Assembly: GCF_039523795.1 (NCBI RefSeq)
Contig: NZ_BAAAFZ010000019.1
Coordinates: 67,786-131,785 of the forward strand
DNA from: Craurococcus roseus
Lineage (GTDB): Bacteria; Pseudomonadota; Alphaproteobacteria; Acetobacterales; Acetobacteraceae
Reading direction: 5' to 3'
Length of the DNA: 64,000 bases
Part shown: positions 40,908 through 49,584 of the stretch, piece by piece
Layout: each line of letters starts with the position of its first letter
Position numbering within the stretch: the stretch's first letter is position 1
Made by a program: the position numbers and the translations under genes
Notes under the pieces: model-generated
Database searches by the model: none
Seen by the model: the letters and a program-made list of their open reading frames with translations, nothing else
What the model was told of the DNA's origin: nothing

Positions 40908-42698
40908 ATGATGGCCCCGACGCCCGCCGACCATGACGACATCTTCGCCGCCCTCCGCGCCCGCGCCGTTTCCGCGCTGGCCGAGCTGCTGCCCGATCTC
41001 CCGGCCGAAGCCTTTGCCCGCGTCCAGATGGAGCCGCCGCGCGATCCTGCCCACGGCGACATGGCCACCAACGCCGCCATGGTGGTCGCCAAGGCCGCGC
41101 GCCAGCCGCCGCCCAAGCTCGCCGCCGCGCTCGCCGAGCGCCTGTCCGCGCTGCCCGAGGTGGCGGAAGCCGCCCCCGCCGGCCCCGGCTTCGTCAACCT
41201 CCGCCTGCGCGAAGGCTTCCTCCGCGACCAGCTTCCCGTGATCCTACGGGCCGGCGAGAGCTACGGCGACGGAACGACGGGGCAGGGCCGCCGCGTGGAC
41301 GTGGAGTACGTCTCCGCCAACCCCACCGGCCCCATGCACGTCGGCCACTGCCGCGGCGCCGTGGTGGGCGACGCGCTGGCCAATCTGCTCACAAAAGCTA
41401 ACTACGCGGTCACAAAAGAGTACTACGTCAACGACGCCGGCGCCCAGGTGCAGGCGCTCGCCCAGGCCGCCTACTGGCGCTACCTGCAAGCCCTCGGCAC
41501 CGCCATGACCGAGGAGGACTTCGCCGCCACCGTCCCCGGCGGCTTGCAATACGGCGGCGATTACCTCGCTCCCGTGGGCGAGGCCCTCAAGGAGCGCCAC
41601 GGCGACGCCCTGGCGGCCTCCGGCGCCCGCCCCGCCGACCCGTCCCTCTGGCTCGACCCGGTGCGCGACTTCACCGTGGACGCCATGATGGCCGCCATCC
41701 GCGACGACCTCGCCGCGCTCGGCGTCCGCCATGACGTGTTCGTCTCCGAGCGCGCCCTGATCGCCGAAGGCAAGCTGGAGCAGGCCGAGGCCCTCCTCGC
41801 TTCCAAGGGCCTGATCTACCACGGCATCCTGGAACCGCCGAAGGGCAAGACGCCCGAGGACTGGGAGCCGCGCGAGCAGGAGCTGTTCCGCGCCACCCAA
41901 TTCGGCGACGAGGTGGACCGGCCCTTACGCAAGTCGGACGGCACCGGCACCTACTTCGCCAACGACATCGCCAACCACCTGCACAAGCTGGAGCGCGGCT
42001 TCTCCGAGCTGGTCCACGTCTGGGGCGCGGACCACGGCGGGTACGTCAAGCGCATGAAGGCCGCCGTCTCGGCGCTCTCCGACGGCAAGGTGCCGCTGGA
42101 CGTGGTGCTGACGCAGATCGTACGCGTGGTGAAGAACGGCGAGCCGGTGCGCATGTCGAAGCGCGCCGGCACCTACGTCGCCTTGCGCGACCTCATCGAC
42201 GAGGTCGGCCGCGACGCCGTCCGCTTCACCATGCTGACGCGCAAGGCCGACGCGCAGATGGAGTTCGACCTCGACAAGGTCGTGGAGCAGTCGCGCGACA
42301 ACCCGGTCTTCTACGTCCAGTACGCCCACGCCCGCTGCCGCAGCGTTCTCCGCGCCGCCGGCGATCCGTCCGCGGCCGACCTCGCCGAAACCCCGCTCGA
42401 CGCCCTGGCCGACCCGGCCGAGCTGGCCCTGATCCGCCGCCTCACGGCTTGGCCCCGCACCGTGGAGGCCGCCGCCGAGGCCCGCGAACCCCACCGGATC
42501 GCCTTTTTTCTCCATGACTTGGCCGCGGACTTTCATGTACTCTGGAACAAGGGTCGCGAGGACGCGACCTTGCGGTTCATTCAGGGGGATGAGCCGGAGG
42601 CGACGCGGGGGAGGCTGGCCCTGGTCGCCGCCACGGCGGCGGTTGTCCGCTCGGGCCTGGCGGTGATGGGGGTCACGCCGGTCGAGGAGATGCGGTGA
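40908..42698 (+). CDS. argS: arginyl-tRNA synthetase
   Basis: The 596-residue class I enzyme has the N-terminal additional domain, the HIGH-like HVGH (144-147) in GPMHVGHCRG, VEYVSANPTGP, WGADHGGYVKRMKAAV, and the KMSKS-equivalent RMSKRAG (about 416). The DALR anticodon-binding domain closes the protein. ATG 40908 or 40911 are equivalent starts. Its stop overlaps the SPOR gene start by 4 bp. Confidence 0.96.
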   Translation: MMAPTPADHDDIFAALRARAVSALAELLPDLPAEAFARVQMEPPRDPAHGDMATNAAMVVAKAARQPPPKLAAALAERLSALPEVAEAAPAGPGFVNLRLREGFLRDQLPVILRAGESYGDGTTGQGRRVDVEYVSANPTGPMHVGHCRGAVVGDALANLLTKANYAVTKEYYVNDAGAQVQALAQAAYWRYLQALGTAMTEEDFAATVPGGLQYGGDYLAPVGEALKERHGDALAASGARPADPSLWLDPVRDFTVDAMMAAIRDDLAALGVRHDVFVSERALIAEGKLEQAEALLASKGLIYHGILEPPKGKTPEDWEPREQELFRATQFGDEVDRPLRKSDGTGTYFANDIANHLHKLERGFSELVHVWGADHGGYVKRMKAAVSALSDGKVPLDVVLTQIVRVVKNGEPVRMSKRAGTYVALRDLIDEVGRDAVRFTMLTRKADAQMEFDLDKVVEQSRDNPVFYVQYAHARCRSVLRAAGDPSAADLAETPLDALADPAELALIRRLTAWPRTVEAAAEAREPHRIAFFLHDLAADFHVLWNKGREDATLRFIQGDEPEATRGRLALVAATAAVVRSGLAVMGVTPVEEMR

Positions 42699-43495
42699 GC
42701 GACATCGTGGTTCCGTCCTGGCGGCCGAGCCAGGAAAAGCAGGCGGTCTCGGGCCGCATGTTGGCGATCGCGGGCGGGCTGCTCGGTGTGGCGGCCCTCG
42801 GGGTCGCCGCGACTTGGGGCATCTCGCGCATGGGCCCGCGCCCGGTGCCGGTGATCGAGGCCGATGCCCGGCCCCTGAAGGTCCGCCCGGACTCGCCCGG
42901 CGGCATGGTGGTGCCCAACCAGGACCAGCTCGTGCTGGAAGGCGCCGCCCAGCGCCGCGCCGCCGAGCGCGGCCGCACCACGGTCGCCCAGCTCGACTCC
43001 GGCCCGGAAGCGCCGGCCCTGGACCTCCTGCGACAGCACGTGTCCCCGCCGGCGACGGCCCTCGCCGCGGCGGCGGTCCCCGCGCCGTCGGCCTCCTCGA
43101 ACCCGTCGCCCGGCGCGGCTGCGACGCCGTCCTCCCTGGGCGGCCCGGCTCCTGCCATCGCCCCGCCGGTGGCGGCGCCCGTGGCCCTCACGGCCACCAT
43201 CGCGGCGCCGCCGGCCGCGGGCGCGGCGCTGCCTGGCCCGGTGGCGGGGGGCCGCTCCTACGCCCAGTTCGGCGCCTTGAACTCCGAGGAAGCGGCCCGC
43301 GCCGAGTGGGAACGCCTCGTCCGCCGCGTGCCCGAACTGGCGGCGTTCCAGCCCCGCATCACCCGGCTGGAGCGCGAAGGGCAGCCGACGCTGTGGCGCC
43401 TCCGCGCCGCCGGCCTGCCCGACGCCGCCGCGGCGAAGGCGCTCTGCGACGCCGTGCGCGCCCGCGGCGCCGCCTGCATGCCGAGCGGCGCGTGA
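42695..43495 (+). CDS. SPOR-domain inner-membrane protein
   Basis: The 266-residue single-pass protein has an N-terminal cytosolic tail, one transmembrane helix (about 22-44, MLAIAGGLLGVAALGVAATWGI), a long Pro/Ala-rich periplasmic linker and a C-terminal SPOR domain (about 188-262, SYAQFGALNSEEAARAEWERL). SPOR domains bind denuded glycan strands at the septum. The GTG start overlaps argS as GTGA. The order argS-SPOR-nagZ-scpA is conserved in alphaproteobacteria. Confidence 0.88.
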   Translation: MSDIVVPSWRPSQEKQAVSGRMLAIAGGLLGVAALGVAATWGISRMGPRPVPVIEADARPLKVRPDSPGGMVVPNQDQLVLEGAAQRRAAERGRTTVAQLDSGPEAPALDLLRQHVSPPATALAAAAVPAPSASSNPSPGAAATPSSLGGPAPAIAPPVAAPVALTATIAAPPAAGAALPGPVAGGRSYAQFGALNSEEAARAEWERLVRRVPELAAFQPRITRLEREGQPTLWRLRAAGLPDAAAAKALCDAVRARGAACMPSGA

Positions 43496-43502
43496 CCACC
43501 CG

Positions 43503-44525
43503 ATGACTCCGCTCCGGCGCCAGCGCGCGGCCATCGTCGGCCTGTCCGGCACGGCCCTCACCGCGCCGGAAGCGGAGGCGTGGCGGGAAACGCCCCCGGT
43601 CGGCGCCATCCTGTTCGCTCGCAACGTCGAGGACCCGGCGCAACTCCGGTCCCTCATCGCCGACATCCGCGCGGAGCTGGGGGAGGGGGCCCCAGTCCTC
43701 GTGGACCAGGAGGGCGGCCGCGTTTCCCGCCTGCGCGCCCCCCATTGGCCGGAATTCCCGGCCCCCGCCGCCTTCGGCGGCGTGCCCCGCGAAAGCTCGG
43801 AAGACGCCGCCCGCGCCAACGCCGCCCTGCTCGGCCTGGCCTGCCGCGAGGTCGGTTTCGACGTGGTCTGCGCCCCGGTGCTCGACCTCCGCCTGCCGGG
43901 CCAGGACGCGATCATCGGCGACCGCGCCTTCGGCCCCGACCCGGCCGAGGTGGCCCGGCTCGGCCGCGCCTGGGTGCAGGGCCTCCAGCAAGCCGGTTGC
44001 GTCCCGGTGATCAAGCACATCCCCGGCCACGGCCGCGCCACCGCGGACAGCCACCTGGAACTCCCGGTCGTCACCGCCAGCCGCGACGAGCTGGCCGAGG
44101 ACTGCGCCCCCTTCGCCGCCCTGGCGGACAGCGGCGCCTGGGCCATGACCGCCCACATCCTCTACGAAGCGTTCGACGTCGAACTCCCGGCGACTTTGTC
44201 CGAAACCGTCATCAACCGCGTCATCCGCCACGCCATCGGTTTCGATGGCGTGCTGGTCAGCGACGACCTCTGCATGAAGGCGCTGCGCGGCGAGCCGGCG
44301 GACCTCGCCCGGCAGGCCATCGCCGCCGGCTGCGACCTCGTTCTCCACTGCAACGGCGACCCGGCCGAGACGGCGGCGCTGCTCGCCGGCTGCCCGGTCC
44401 TGTCCTCCATCGCGGAGCAGCGGCTGCACGCCGCCAAGGCGCGGGTGGCGGAGGCACAACACCCGCTCGATGCCGACGCGCTGCGGGCCGCGCGCGACGC
44501 GGGGCTGGGCACGGCCACCGCGTGA
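43503..44525 (+). CDS. nagZ: beta-N-acetylhexosaminidase NagZ (GH3)
   Basis: NagZ removes GlcNAc from anhydromuropeptides during cytosolic peptidoglycan recycling. The 340-residue GH3 protein has VLVDQEGGRVSRLR, the KHIPGHGRATADSH loop with the catalytic His-Asp pair, and the nucleophile Asp in VLVSDDLCMKAL. There is no signal peptide, as expected. It starts 7 bp after the SPOR gene and overlaps the next gene by 4 bp. Confidence 0.95.
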   Translation: MTPLRRQRAAIVGLSGTALTAPEAEAWRETPPVGAILFARNVEDPAQLRSLIADIRAELGEGAPVLVDQEGGRVSRLRAPHWPEFPAPAAFGGVPRESSEDAARANAALLGLACREVGFDVVCAPVLDLRLPGQDAIIGDRAFGPDPAEVARLGRAWVQGLQQAGCVPVIKHIPGHGRATADSHLELPVVTASRDELAEDCAPFAALADSGAWAMTAHILYEAFDVELPATLSETVINRVIRHAIGFDGVLVSDDLCMKALRGEPADLARQAIAAGCDLVLHCNGDPAETAALLAGCPVLSSIAEQRLHAAKARVAEAQHPLDADALRAARDAGLGTATA

Positions 44526-45235
44526 CCTTCCCTTCCTGGCTGCCGGAACTCGCCGCCGCGATCCTCGCCGCCGTCATCGCCATAACCCTGCACGAGGCGG
44601 CGCACGGCTACGCGGCGCTCGCGCTCGGCGACGACACGGCCAAGCGCCACGGGCGCCTCAGCCTGAACCCGATCCGCCACGTCGACCCGATCGGCACTCT
44701 GCTGATCCCTGGGGTCCTCCTCATCGGGCAACTCCTGACGCTCGGCCAGGTCGAGGGAATGTTCGGCTGGGCCAAGCCGGTGCCCGTGAACATCCTCCGG
44801 CTGCGCGACCCCCGGCGGGGCATGATGCTGGTGGCCGCGGCGGGCCCTCTCACCAACTTCGCCCTGGCCTGGATCGCCGGGCTGCTGGCGCACCCGGCGG
44901 CGGGCTTGGGCGATTTCCTCTCGCCAGACTCCGTCTCTTGGGTTTATCGCTTTATCGGATTGTCGATTTTGGCGAATTTGGTACTCGGATTGTTCAATCT
45001 GCTGCCCGTCCCGCCGCTGGATGGCGGCCGCATCCTCGCCGGGTTGCTGCCGGCCCGGTTGGCGCTGCCCTACATGCGCCTGGAGCCCTTCGGCCTCCTG
45101 CTGGTGATCGCGGCCGTTCTGGTGCTGCCGCGGGTGGCCGACGGCTTCGACCCGATCGGTTGGGCGCTCCGGACGGTGGTGGCCGACGGCTTCGACCTCA
45201 TCCTGACGCTCTCCTTCCACGGCGGTCGCGCTTGA
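44522..45235 (+). CDS. site-2 protease family (M50) membrane metalloprotease
   Basis: The 237-residue integral membrane protein has the zinc-binding HExxH in ITLHEAAHGYAAL and the second zinc motif in NLLPVPPLDGGRIL (Asp). It is the compact YwhC-type M50 without a PDZ domain. The GTG start overlaps nagZ's stop as GTGA. About 70 bp around 44930-45000, just before the LDGG motif, use AT-rich codons unlike their neighbours. It is often found beside scpAB; its natural substrate is unknown. Confidence 0.9.
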   Translation: MTFPSWLPELAAAILAAVIAITLHEAAHGYAALALGDDTAKRHGRLSLNPIRHVDPIGTLLIPGVLLIGQLLTLGQVEGMFGWAKPVPVNILRLRDPRRGMMLVAAAGPLTNFALAWIAGLLAHPAAGLGDFLSPDSVSWVYRFIGLSILANLVLGLFNLLPVPPLDGGRILAGLLPARLALPYMRLEPFGLLLVIAAVLVLPRVADGFDPIGWALRTVVADGFDLILTLSFHGGRA

Positions 45236-46041
45236 CCGCCGCGGTGGCGCCGACGCCGGTGCTGCACCTGCGCCTCGACGGCTTCGAGGGGCCGCTCGAT
45301 CTGCTGTTGGAGCTTGCCCGCGCCCAGAAGGTGGACCTGGAGCGCATCTCCATCCTCAGCCTGGTGGACCAGTTCATCGCCGTGGTGGAACAGGCGCGGC
45401 GGGTCCGCCTGGAGATCGCCGCCGACTGGCTGGTGATGGCGGCGTGGCTCGCCTGGCTGAAGTCGCGCCTGCTGCTGCCGCCCGAGGAGGTCGAGCCGGA
45501 GGAGGACCCTGAGATCCTCGCCGCCGCACTCGCCGACCGCCTGCGCGAGTTGGAGCGGATGCGCGCCGCCGCCGTTTGGCTGAACGGCCGCGCGCAACTC
45601 GGCCGCGAGCTGTTCGCCCGCGGCGCCGCCGAGTCGCTCCGGGTGGAGGACCGCTCCGGCATCTCCGCCGACCTCCCGGCGCTGCTCCAGGCCTACGCCG
45701 CCGCCCGGCGCCGCGCCCTGGCCCGTCGCCCCTACACGCCCAAGCCCCGCCGCCTTTGGACGGTGGGCGACGCGATCAGCCGCCTGTCGCGGCTCCTCGG
45801 CGGCCTGCCGTCCGGCCGGGTGCCGAGCTGGGCCGTGCTCCAAGGCTTCCTGCCCGAAGGCCTGGCCGACCCGGTGGAACGCCGCGCCGCCCTCGCCAGC
45901 ACGCTCGTCGCCGCCTTGGAGACCGCCCGCGGCGGCGCCATCGAACTGCGGCAGGACAGCGATTTCGGCCCGATCCTGGTCCGCCCGCGGTCGGAAGCCG
46001 CCTTCGGCCGCCCGGAGGTCCCCGATGCCCGAGCCGCCTGA
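45232..46041 (+). CDS. scpA: segregation and condensation protein A
   Basis: ScpA is the kleisin that bridges SMC heads with ScpB in chromosome condensation. The 269-residue protein has LRLDGFEGPLDLLLELARAQKVDL at the N-terminus, VMAAWLAWLKSRLLLP in the middle and a winged-helix C-terminus. I chose TTG 45232 because it overlaps the protease gene's stop as TTGA; GTG 45244 is the alternative. It overlaps scpB by 17 bp. Confidence 0.93.
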   Translation: MTAAVAPTPVLHLRLDGFEGPLDLLLELARAQKVDLERISILSLVDQFIAVVEQARRVRLEIAADWLVMAAWLAWLKSRLLLPPEEVEPEEDPEILAAALADRLRELERMRAAAVWLNGRAQLGRELFARGAAESLRVEDRSGISADLPALLQAYAAARRRALARRPYTPKPRRLWTVGDAISRLSRLLGGLPSGRVPSWAVLQGFLPEGLADPVERRAALASTLVAALETARGGAIELRQDSDFGPILVRPRSEAAFGRPEVPDARAA

Positions 46042-46915
46042 CACCGCGGCCGTCGGGCCGCCGACGGGCACTCCCGGAGACGCCGCCGTCCGGCCCGCGG
46101 GCGACCACGCCGGCCACGCACCTCCCCAGGACGCTACTTCGGACGCTGCCGCGGCCGGCGAATCCGCTTCCTCGGCTGACGAAGAAGCGCCAACGGATGC
46201 GGCGTCCGTGAACGCTGCCGACATGGCGGACGACGGCACGGCTTTCGAGGACCGGGATGACGCCGCCGCCCAAACGCGTGCGTCGGTAAACGAAACGGCC
46301 GAAGGCACGGCCGCTGCGCCGCCTCGGGACGAGGGCGAAGCGGCCGAGCCGTTGCCCATGGCCGACCCGGCCCTTTTCGCCTACGCGTTGCGCATCGCCG
46401 AAGCGCTGGTCTTCGCGTCCGACCGCCCGGTGACGCCCGCCCGCCTCCAGGGCGCCCTGCCGCCCGACTGCGACGCCCGCGCGGTGCTGACCGCGCTCGC
46501 CGCGTCCTGCGCCGACCGCCCGGTGCAACTGGTGGAGGTCGCCGGCGGCTTCGCCTTCCGCACCGCGCCGGAGCTGGCCCCCGCCATCACCCGCGTGGTC
46601 GAGGTGCCGCGCCGCCTGCCACGGGCGGCGATGGAGACGCTGGCCATCGTCGCCTACCACCAGCCGGTGACCCGCGCCGAAATAGAGGAGATCCGCGGCG
46701 CCAGCCTGTCCCAATCCACGCTCGAAATCCTGTTGGACGCGTCGCTGATCGCCCCGCGCGGCCGCAAGGAGGTGCCGGGCCGCCCGAGCCTCTGGGGCAC
46801 CACGCCGCGCTTCCTGGAGCAGTTCGGCCTCAAGGCGCTGTCCGACCTGCCGCGGCGGGAGGAGCTGGTGAACGAGCCGACCCTGCCGCTCCAGGCGCCG
46901 CCGCCGGCGGCATGA
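46025..46915 (+). CDS. scpB: segregation and condensation protein B with long acidic N-terminal extension
   Basis: ScpB has two winged-helix domains that bind ScpA. The conserved domain begins at MADPALFAYALRIAEALVFAS (Met112) and continues with PRAAMETLAIVAYHQPVTRAEIEEIRGAS and GRPSLWGTTPRFLEQFGL. The first 111 residues are a low-complexity Ala/Asp/Glu/Pro tail not needed for the fold. If it is not translated, ATG 46358 is the real start. The 17-bp overlap with scpA supports 46025. It overlaps the ABC gene by 4 bp. Confidence 0.92.
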   Translation: MPEPPDTAAVGPPTGTPGDAAVRPAGDHAGHAPPQDATSDAAAAGESASSADEEAPTDAASVNAADMADDGTAFEDRDDAAAQTRASVNETAEGTAAAPPRDEGEAAEPLPMADPALFAYALRIAEALVFASDRPVTPARLQGALPPDCDARAVLTALAASCADRPVQLVEVAGGFAFRTAPELAPAITRVVEVPRRLPRAAMETLAIVAYHQPVTRAEIEEIRGASLSQSTLEILLDASLIAPRGRKEVPGRPSLWGTTPRFLEQFGLKALSDLPRREELVNEPTLPLQAPPPAA

Positions 46916-47964
46916 GCCTCCGCCTTTCCGGCATCCGGCACTCCTACGACGGCGAGCGCGAAGTCCTCCGCGGCATCGACCTGGAAGCCGGGCCGGGCGA
47001 GATCCTCTGCCTGCTCGGCCCATCTGGCGACGGCAAAACCACGCTGCTCCGCCTGGTCGCCGGGCTGGAGCACCTGCAAGCCGGCCGCATCGAGCTCAAC
47101 GGAACGGTGCTGGCCGAGCCCGGCCACGAAGTGCCGCCCGAAGAGCGGCATATCGGCTTCGTGTTCCAGGACTACGCGCTCTTCCCGCACCTTACGGTGG
47201 CCGAGAACGTCGCCTTCGGCCTCCGCCGGACGCCGCGCGGCGAGCGCGCCTGGCAGGTGGCGGAGGCGCTGGCCAGCGTCGGCCTGGAAACCTACGCCAA
47301 GGCCTACCCGCACATGCTCTCGGGCGGGCAGCAGCAGCGGGTGGCGTTGGCCCGCGCCCTGGCGCCGCGCCCGCAGGCGCTGCTCCTGGACGAGGCCTTC
47401 GCCTCCCTCGACGCGCGGCTGCGCGACCAAGTGAGGGACGACACCCTCCACGTCCTCCAGACCAGCGGCATTCCGGCGCTCGTCGTCACCCACGACGCCG
47501 AGGAAGCGATGTTCATGGCTGACCGCATCGCCCTGATGCGGGAGGGCAGGGTGGTGCAGCTCGGCACGCCGGAGGAGCTGTACCTCCACCCGCGCGAGCC
47601 CTTCGTCGCCACCTTCCTTGGCGAGGTGAATCGGATGCCCGCCCTGGTGCGCGGGGGCCGCGCCGAAACGGCCATCGGCGGCGTTTCCGCCCCGGCCGGT
47701 TTGCCCGAAGGGCCCGCCGAACTGCTGCTGCGCCCTGAAGGCCTGTTGATCCGCCCGGCCGACGAGGGGACGGCGGCAATCGTGGAAGCCTGCCGCCTGC
47801 TCGGCGCGACCACCCTGGTCCACTTGGCGGTGCCGAACGGGGCAGGGGGCATGCTGCACCTGCACGCCCGGCTTCCGCCCGGCGTGGCGCTCGCCCGGGG
47901 GCAGCAGGTCGGTGTGGCGATGGACCCGGCGCGGGCCTTCGTGTTCCGCGCGGTCCAGGCCTGA
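46912..47964 (+). CDS. ABC transporter ATP-binding protein (iron(III)/polyamine importer type)
   Basis: The 350-residue protein matches the FbpC/PotA-like group: Walker A GPSGDGKTT, Q-loop VFQDYALFPHLTV, signature LSGGQQQR, Walker B LLLDEAFASLD, switch His in VTHD, and a C-terminal TOBE-like domain. Two positions are unusual: Asp instead of Ser or Cys in Walker A, and Ala replacing the nearly invariant Pro of DEPF. No permease or binding protein is adjacent. ATG overlaps scpB's stop (ATGA). The substrate is unknown. Confidence 0.85.
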   Translation: MSLRLSGIRHSYDGEREVLRGIDLEAGPGEILCLLGPSGDGKTTLLRLVAGLEHLQAGRIELNGTVLAEPGHEVPPEERHIGFVFQDYALFPHLTVAENVAFGLRRTPRGERAWQVAEALASVGLETYAKAYPHMLSGGQQQRVALARALAPRPQALLLDEAFASLDARLRDQVRDDTLHVLQTSGIPALVVTHDAEEAMFMADRIALMREGRVVQLGTPEELYLHPREPFVATFLGEVNRMPALVRGGRAETAIGGVSAPAGLPEGPAELLLRPEGLLIRPADEGTAAIVEACRLLGATTLVHLAVPNGAGGMLHLHARLPPGVALARGQQVGVAMDPARAFVFRAVQA

Positions 47965-48108
47965 AGCACGGAGAGCGGCCCCCTGTACCACGGTTGAACG
48001 AAAATAAGCGCCTGTAACGGCTTTCAGCTTACCTTTGCGCTTCCATTGAAAGAATACATCATTCAGAAATGACGCATCGCAGCAATTCAACTTGGAGTTA
48101 GCAACGCG
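47965..48108 (+). promoter_or_regulatory. AT-richer intergenic segment upstream of a small membrane protein
   Basis: This 144-bp gap is much richer in A/T than the genes around it, especially 47996-48105. It probably carries the promoter for 48109-48315. CTTTCA and TGAAAG could form a loose stem. No clear sigma70 pair stands out, and TTGGAG lies before the next ATG. Confidence 0.35.
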
Positions 48109-48315
48109 ATGTCTGAATCCACCCGAGCCGCCATCCGCCTTTGCGTCCAAGGCTTGCCGCCCGTGACGGCGGCCGTGCTGACCGCAGCCCTCGCCCCCGT
48201 GGGCGCCCCGGCCGCCATTGCCTTCGGCGCCTTCGTGGGCCTATGCGCCTGGGCCAAGGCGTTGCAGCGCCGCTCCGCGTTCCTTTCGCGGCCGGGCCGC
48301 TTCATCGGGTCCTGA
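48109..48315 (+). CDS. small membrane protein (68 residues)
   Basis: The product has one or two hydrophobic helices (about 17-52, TAAVLTAALAPVGAPAAIAFGAFVGLCAWA) between a short N-terminus and a basic C-terminal tail (KALQRRSAFLSRPGRF). TTGGAG lies about 11 nt upstream of ATG 48109, and an AT-rich promoter-like zone precedes it. No family is recognised. It lies where tatA is found in related genomes, but lacks the TatA amphipathic helix and FG motif. Confidence 0.5.
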   Translation: MSESTRAAIRLCVQGLPPVTAAVLTAALAPVGAPAAIAFGAFVGLCAWAKALQRRSAFLSRPGRFIGS

Positions 48316-48325
48316 GCCGAACCGT

Positions 48326-48772
48326 TCACGCCGGCTCCAGGGCCCGAGGCTTGCCGCGGTCATCGAGCGCCACGAAGGTGAACTCGGCCGCGGTCACCTT
48401 GACCCGGTCGCCCTGGCCCTGACGCAGCACCCAAACCTCGACGTGGAGCGCGATGGAACTCCGCCCGGTCGAAACCGGCTCGGTGTAGCAGCACACCACG
48501 TCGCCGACCTTCACCGGCTGGAGGAAGGCCGTTTCGGTCACCGCCGCGGTGACCACGCGGCCGCCGGCGCGCCTCGTCGCCGTCATGGCGCCCGCGGCGT
48601 CCATCAAGGACATGATCCAGCCGCCAAAGATGTCGCCGGACGGGTTGGTGTTGGCCGGCATAGCCAAGGTGCGGGCGGCGAGTTCGCCCCGCGGCGCTTC
48701 TTGGGCCCGGGCCGCCGTTGTGTCCGGTCCAGGCGACGTGTCGTGGTGCGGCGTGTTCGCGCGTGCGTGCAT
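48326..48772 (-). CDS. acyl-CoA thioesterase, hotdog fold (YciA-like)
   Basis: The 148-residue protein has the hotdog acyl-CoA thioesterase signature: MPANTNPSGDIFGGWIMSLMDAAGAM, with the catalytic Asp at or near SGDIFGGW, VTAAVTETAFLQPVKVGDVV and SIALHVEVWV. ATG 48772 is preceded by AAGGAAAT; an upstream in-frame ATG at 48826 is less likely. It is antisense to its neighbours and convergent with the small membrane protein. Confidence 0.88.
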   Translation of the reverse strand: MHARANTPHHDTSPGPDTTAARAQEAPRGELAARTLAMPANTNPSGDIFGGWIMSLMDAAGAMTATRRAGGRVVTAAVTETAFLQPVKVGDVVCCYTEPVSTGRSSIALHVEVWVLRQGQGDRVKVTAAEFTFVALDDRGKPRALEPA

Positions 48773-48917
48773 CGAGAGATTTCCTTTTTCGGTGCGACGC
48801 GCCTCCCCTGTCGCGCAACGCGGCACCCGGGCTCATGTTGCATTGCAGCATGACGAATCGCCACCGGCCGATTCCGCGGCGGGAACCGGTCCTTCGGCGC
48901 GTCACCGCTCTGGATGG

Positions 48918-48950
48918 CGGGGCGGCTTCCTGCTAACGGAAGCCGCCCCG
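48918..48950. terminator. perfect 13-bp hairpin between thioesterase and tatB
   Basis: CGGGGCGGCTTCC (48918-48930) and GGAAGCCGCCCCG (48938-48950) pair perfectly around a 7-nt loop TGCTAAC. No T-tract follows on either strand. It sits 146 bp upstream of the thioesterase start and 68 bp before tatB. It could be a transcript-stabilising stem, a factor-assisted terminator or a protein site. Confidence 0.5.
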
Positions 48951-49017
48951 CGTGCGCCCCGATCGCTCCGGCACTCGACTCGTTGCACAACCGAAGGCGA
49001 ACGCGGGCGGAGACACC

Positions 49018-49584
49018 ATGCTAGACCTCGCTTGGTCCGAAATAGCGCTGATCGCCGTGGTGGCGCTCGTCGTCATAGGCCCGAAGGACCTGCCCGAGGC
49101 GGTGCGCGGGGTGGCGCGCGGCATCCAGAAGTTGCGGCGCATGGCCGGCGAATTCCGGTCCCAGGCGGACGAGCTGGTGCGCGAGGCGAATCTCGACGAG
49201 CTGCGCCAGCAAATCCACGACATCCGGAATTTCAACGTCCGCGACGAGTTCGAGAAGACGGTAGACAAGGACGGCTCGCTCCGCCGCTCCTTCGACGACC
49301 CGCTCCGGGACACCTACACGCCGCCGCCGGCCGCCTCCCTGGAGGGCGCGTCCGCCCCGGCAGGCGCCGGCGACCCGGGCCCTCAAGGCACCGACGCGGC
49401 GCCGGCCTTCATCCCGCCCCCGGACGCGGCCGCGGCGACGCCGGCGCCCTTCGGCCCGCCCGAACCCTCCACCGTGCCGGCGGCCGCGCCTGAGCCCGCC
49501 GGCGCCGCGTCGGCCGAGCCGCCGCCGTCCGGTCCCCCCGCGACCGCACCCGCCGCGCCGGCGCCCGTCGTGCACCGCACGTGA
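49018..49584 (+). CDS. tatB: Sec-independent translocase subunit TatB
   Basis: TatB, with TatC, recognises twin-arginine signal peptides. The 188-residue protein has the N-terminal membrane helix MLDLAWSEIALIAVVALVVIGP, the LPEAVRGVARGIQKLRRMAGEFRSQADEL amphipathic helix, then a long Pro/Ala-rich tail (about 95-188). The ATG at 49018 follows CGGAGACACC. The Glu in SEIALIA supports TatB rather than TatA. The usual tatA upstream is absent here. It overlaps tatC by 4 bp. Confidence 0.93.
   Translation: MLDLAWSEIALIAVVALVVIGPKDLPEAVRGVARGIQKLRRMAGEFRSQADELVREANLDELRQQIHDIRNFNVRDEFEKTVDKDGSLRRSFDDPLRDTYTPPPAASLEGASAPAGAGDPGPQGTDAAPAFIPPPDAAAATPAPFGPPEPSTVPAAAPEPAGAASAEPPPSGPPATAPAAPAPVVHRT

Noticed and set aside
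48109..48315. The 68-residue membrane protein as TatA
   Set aside because: It lacks the short N-terminal helix followed by the FG hinge and amphipathic helix of TatA; its hydrophobic part is longer and central.
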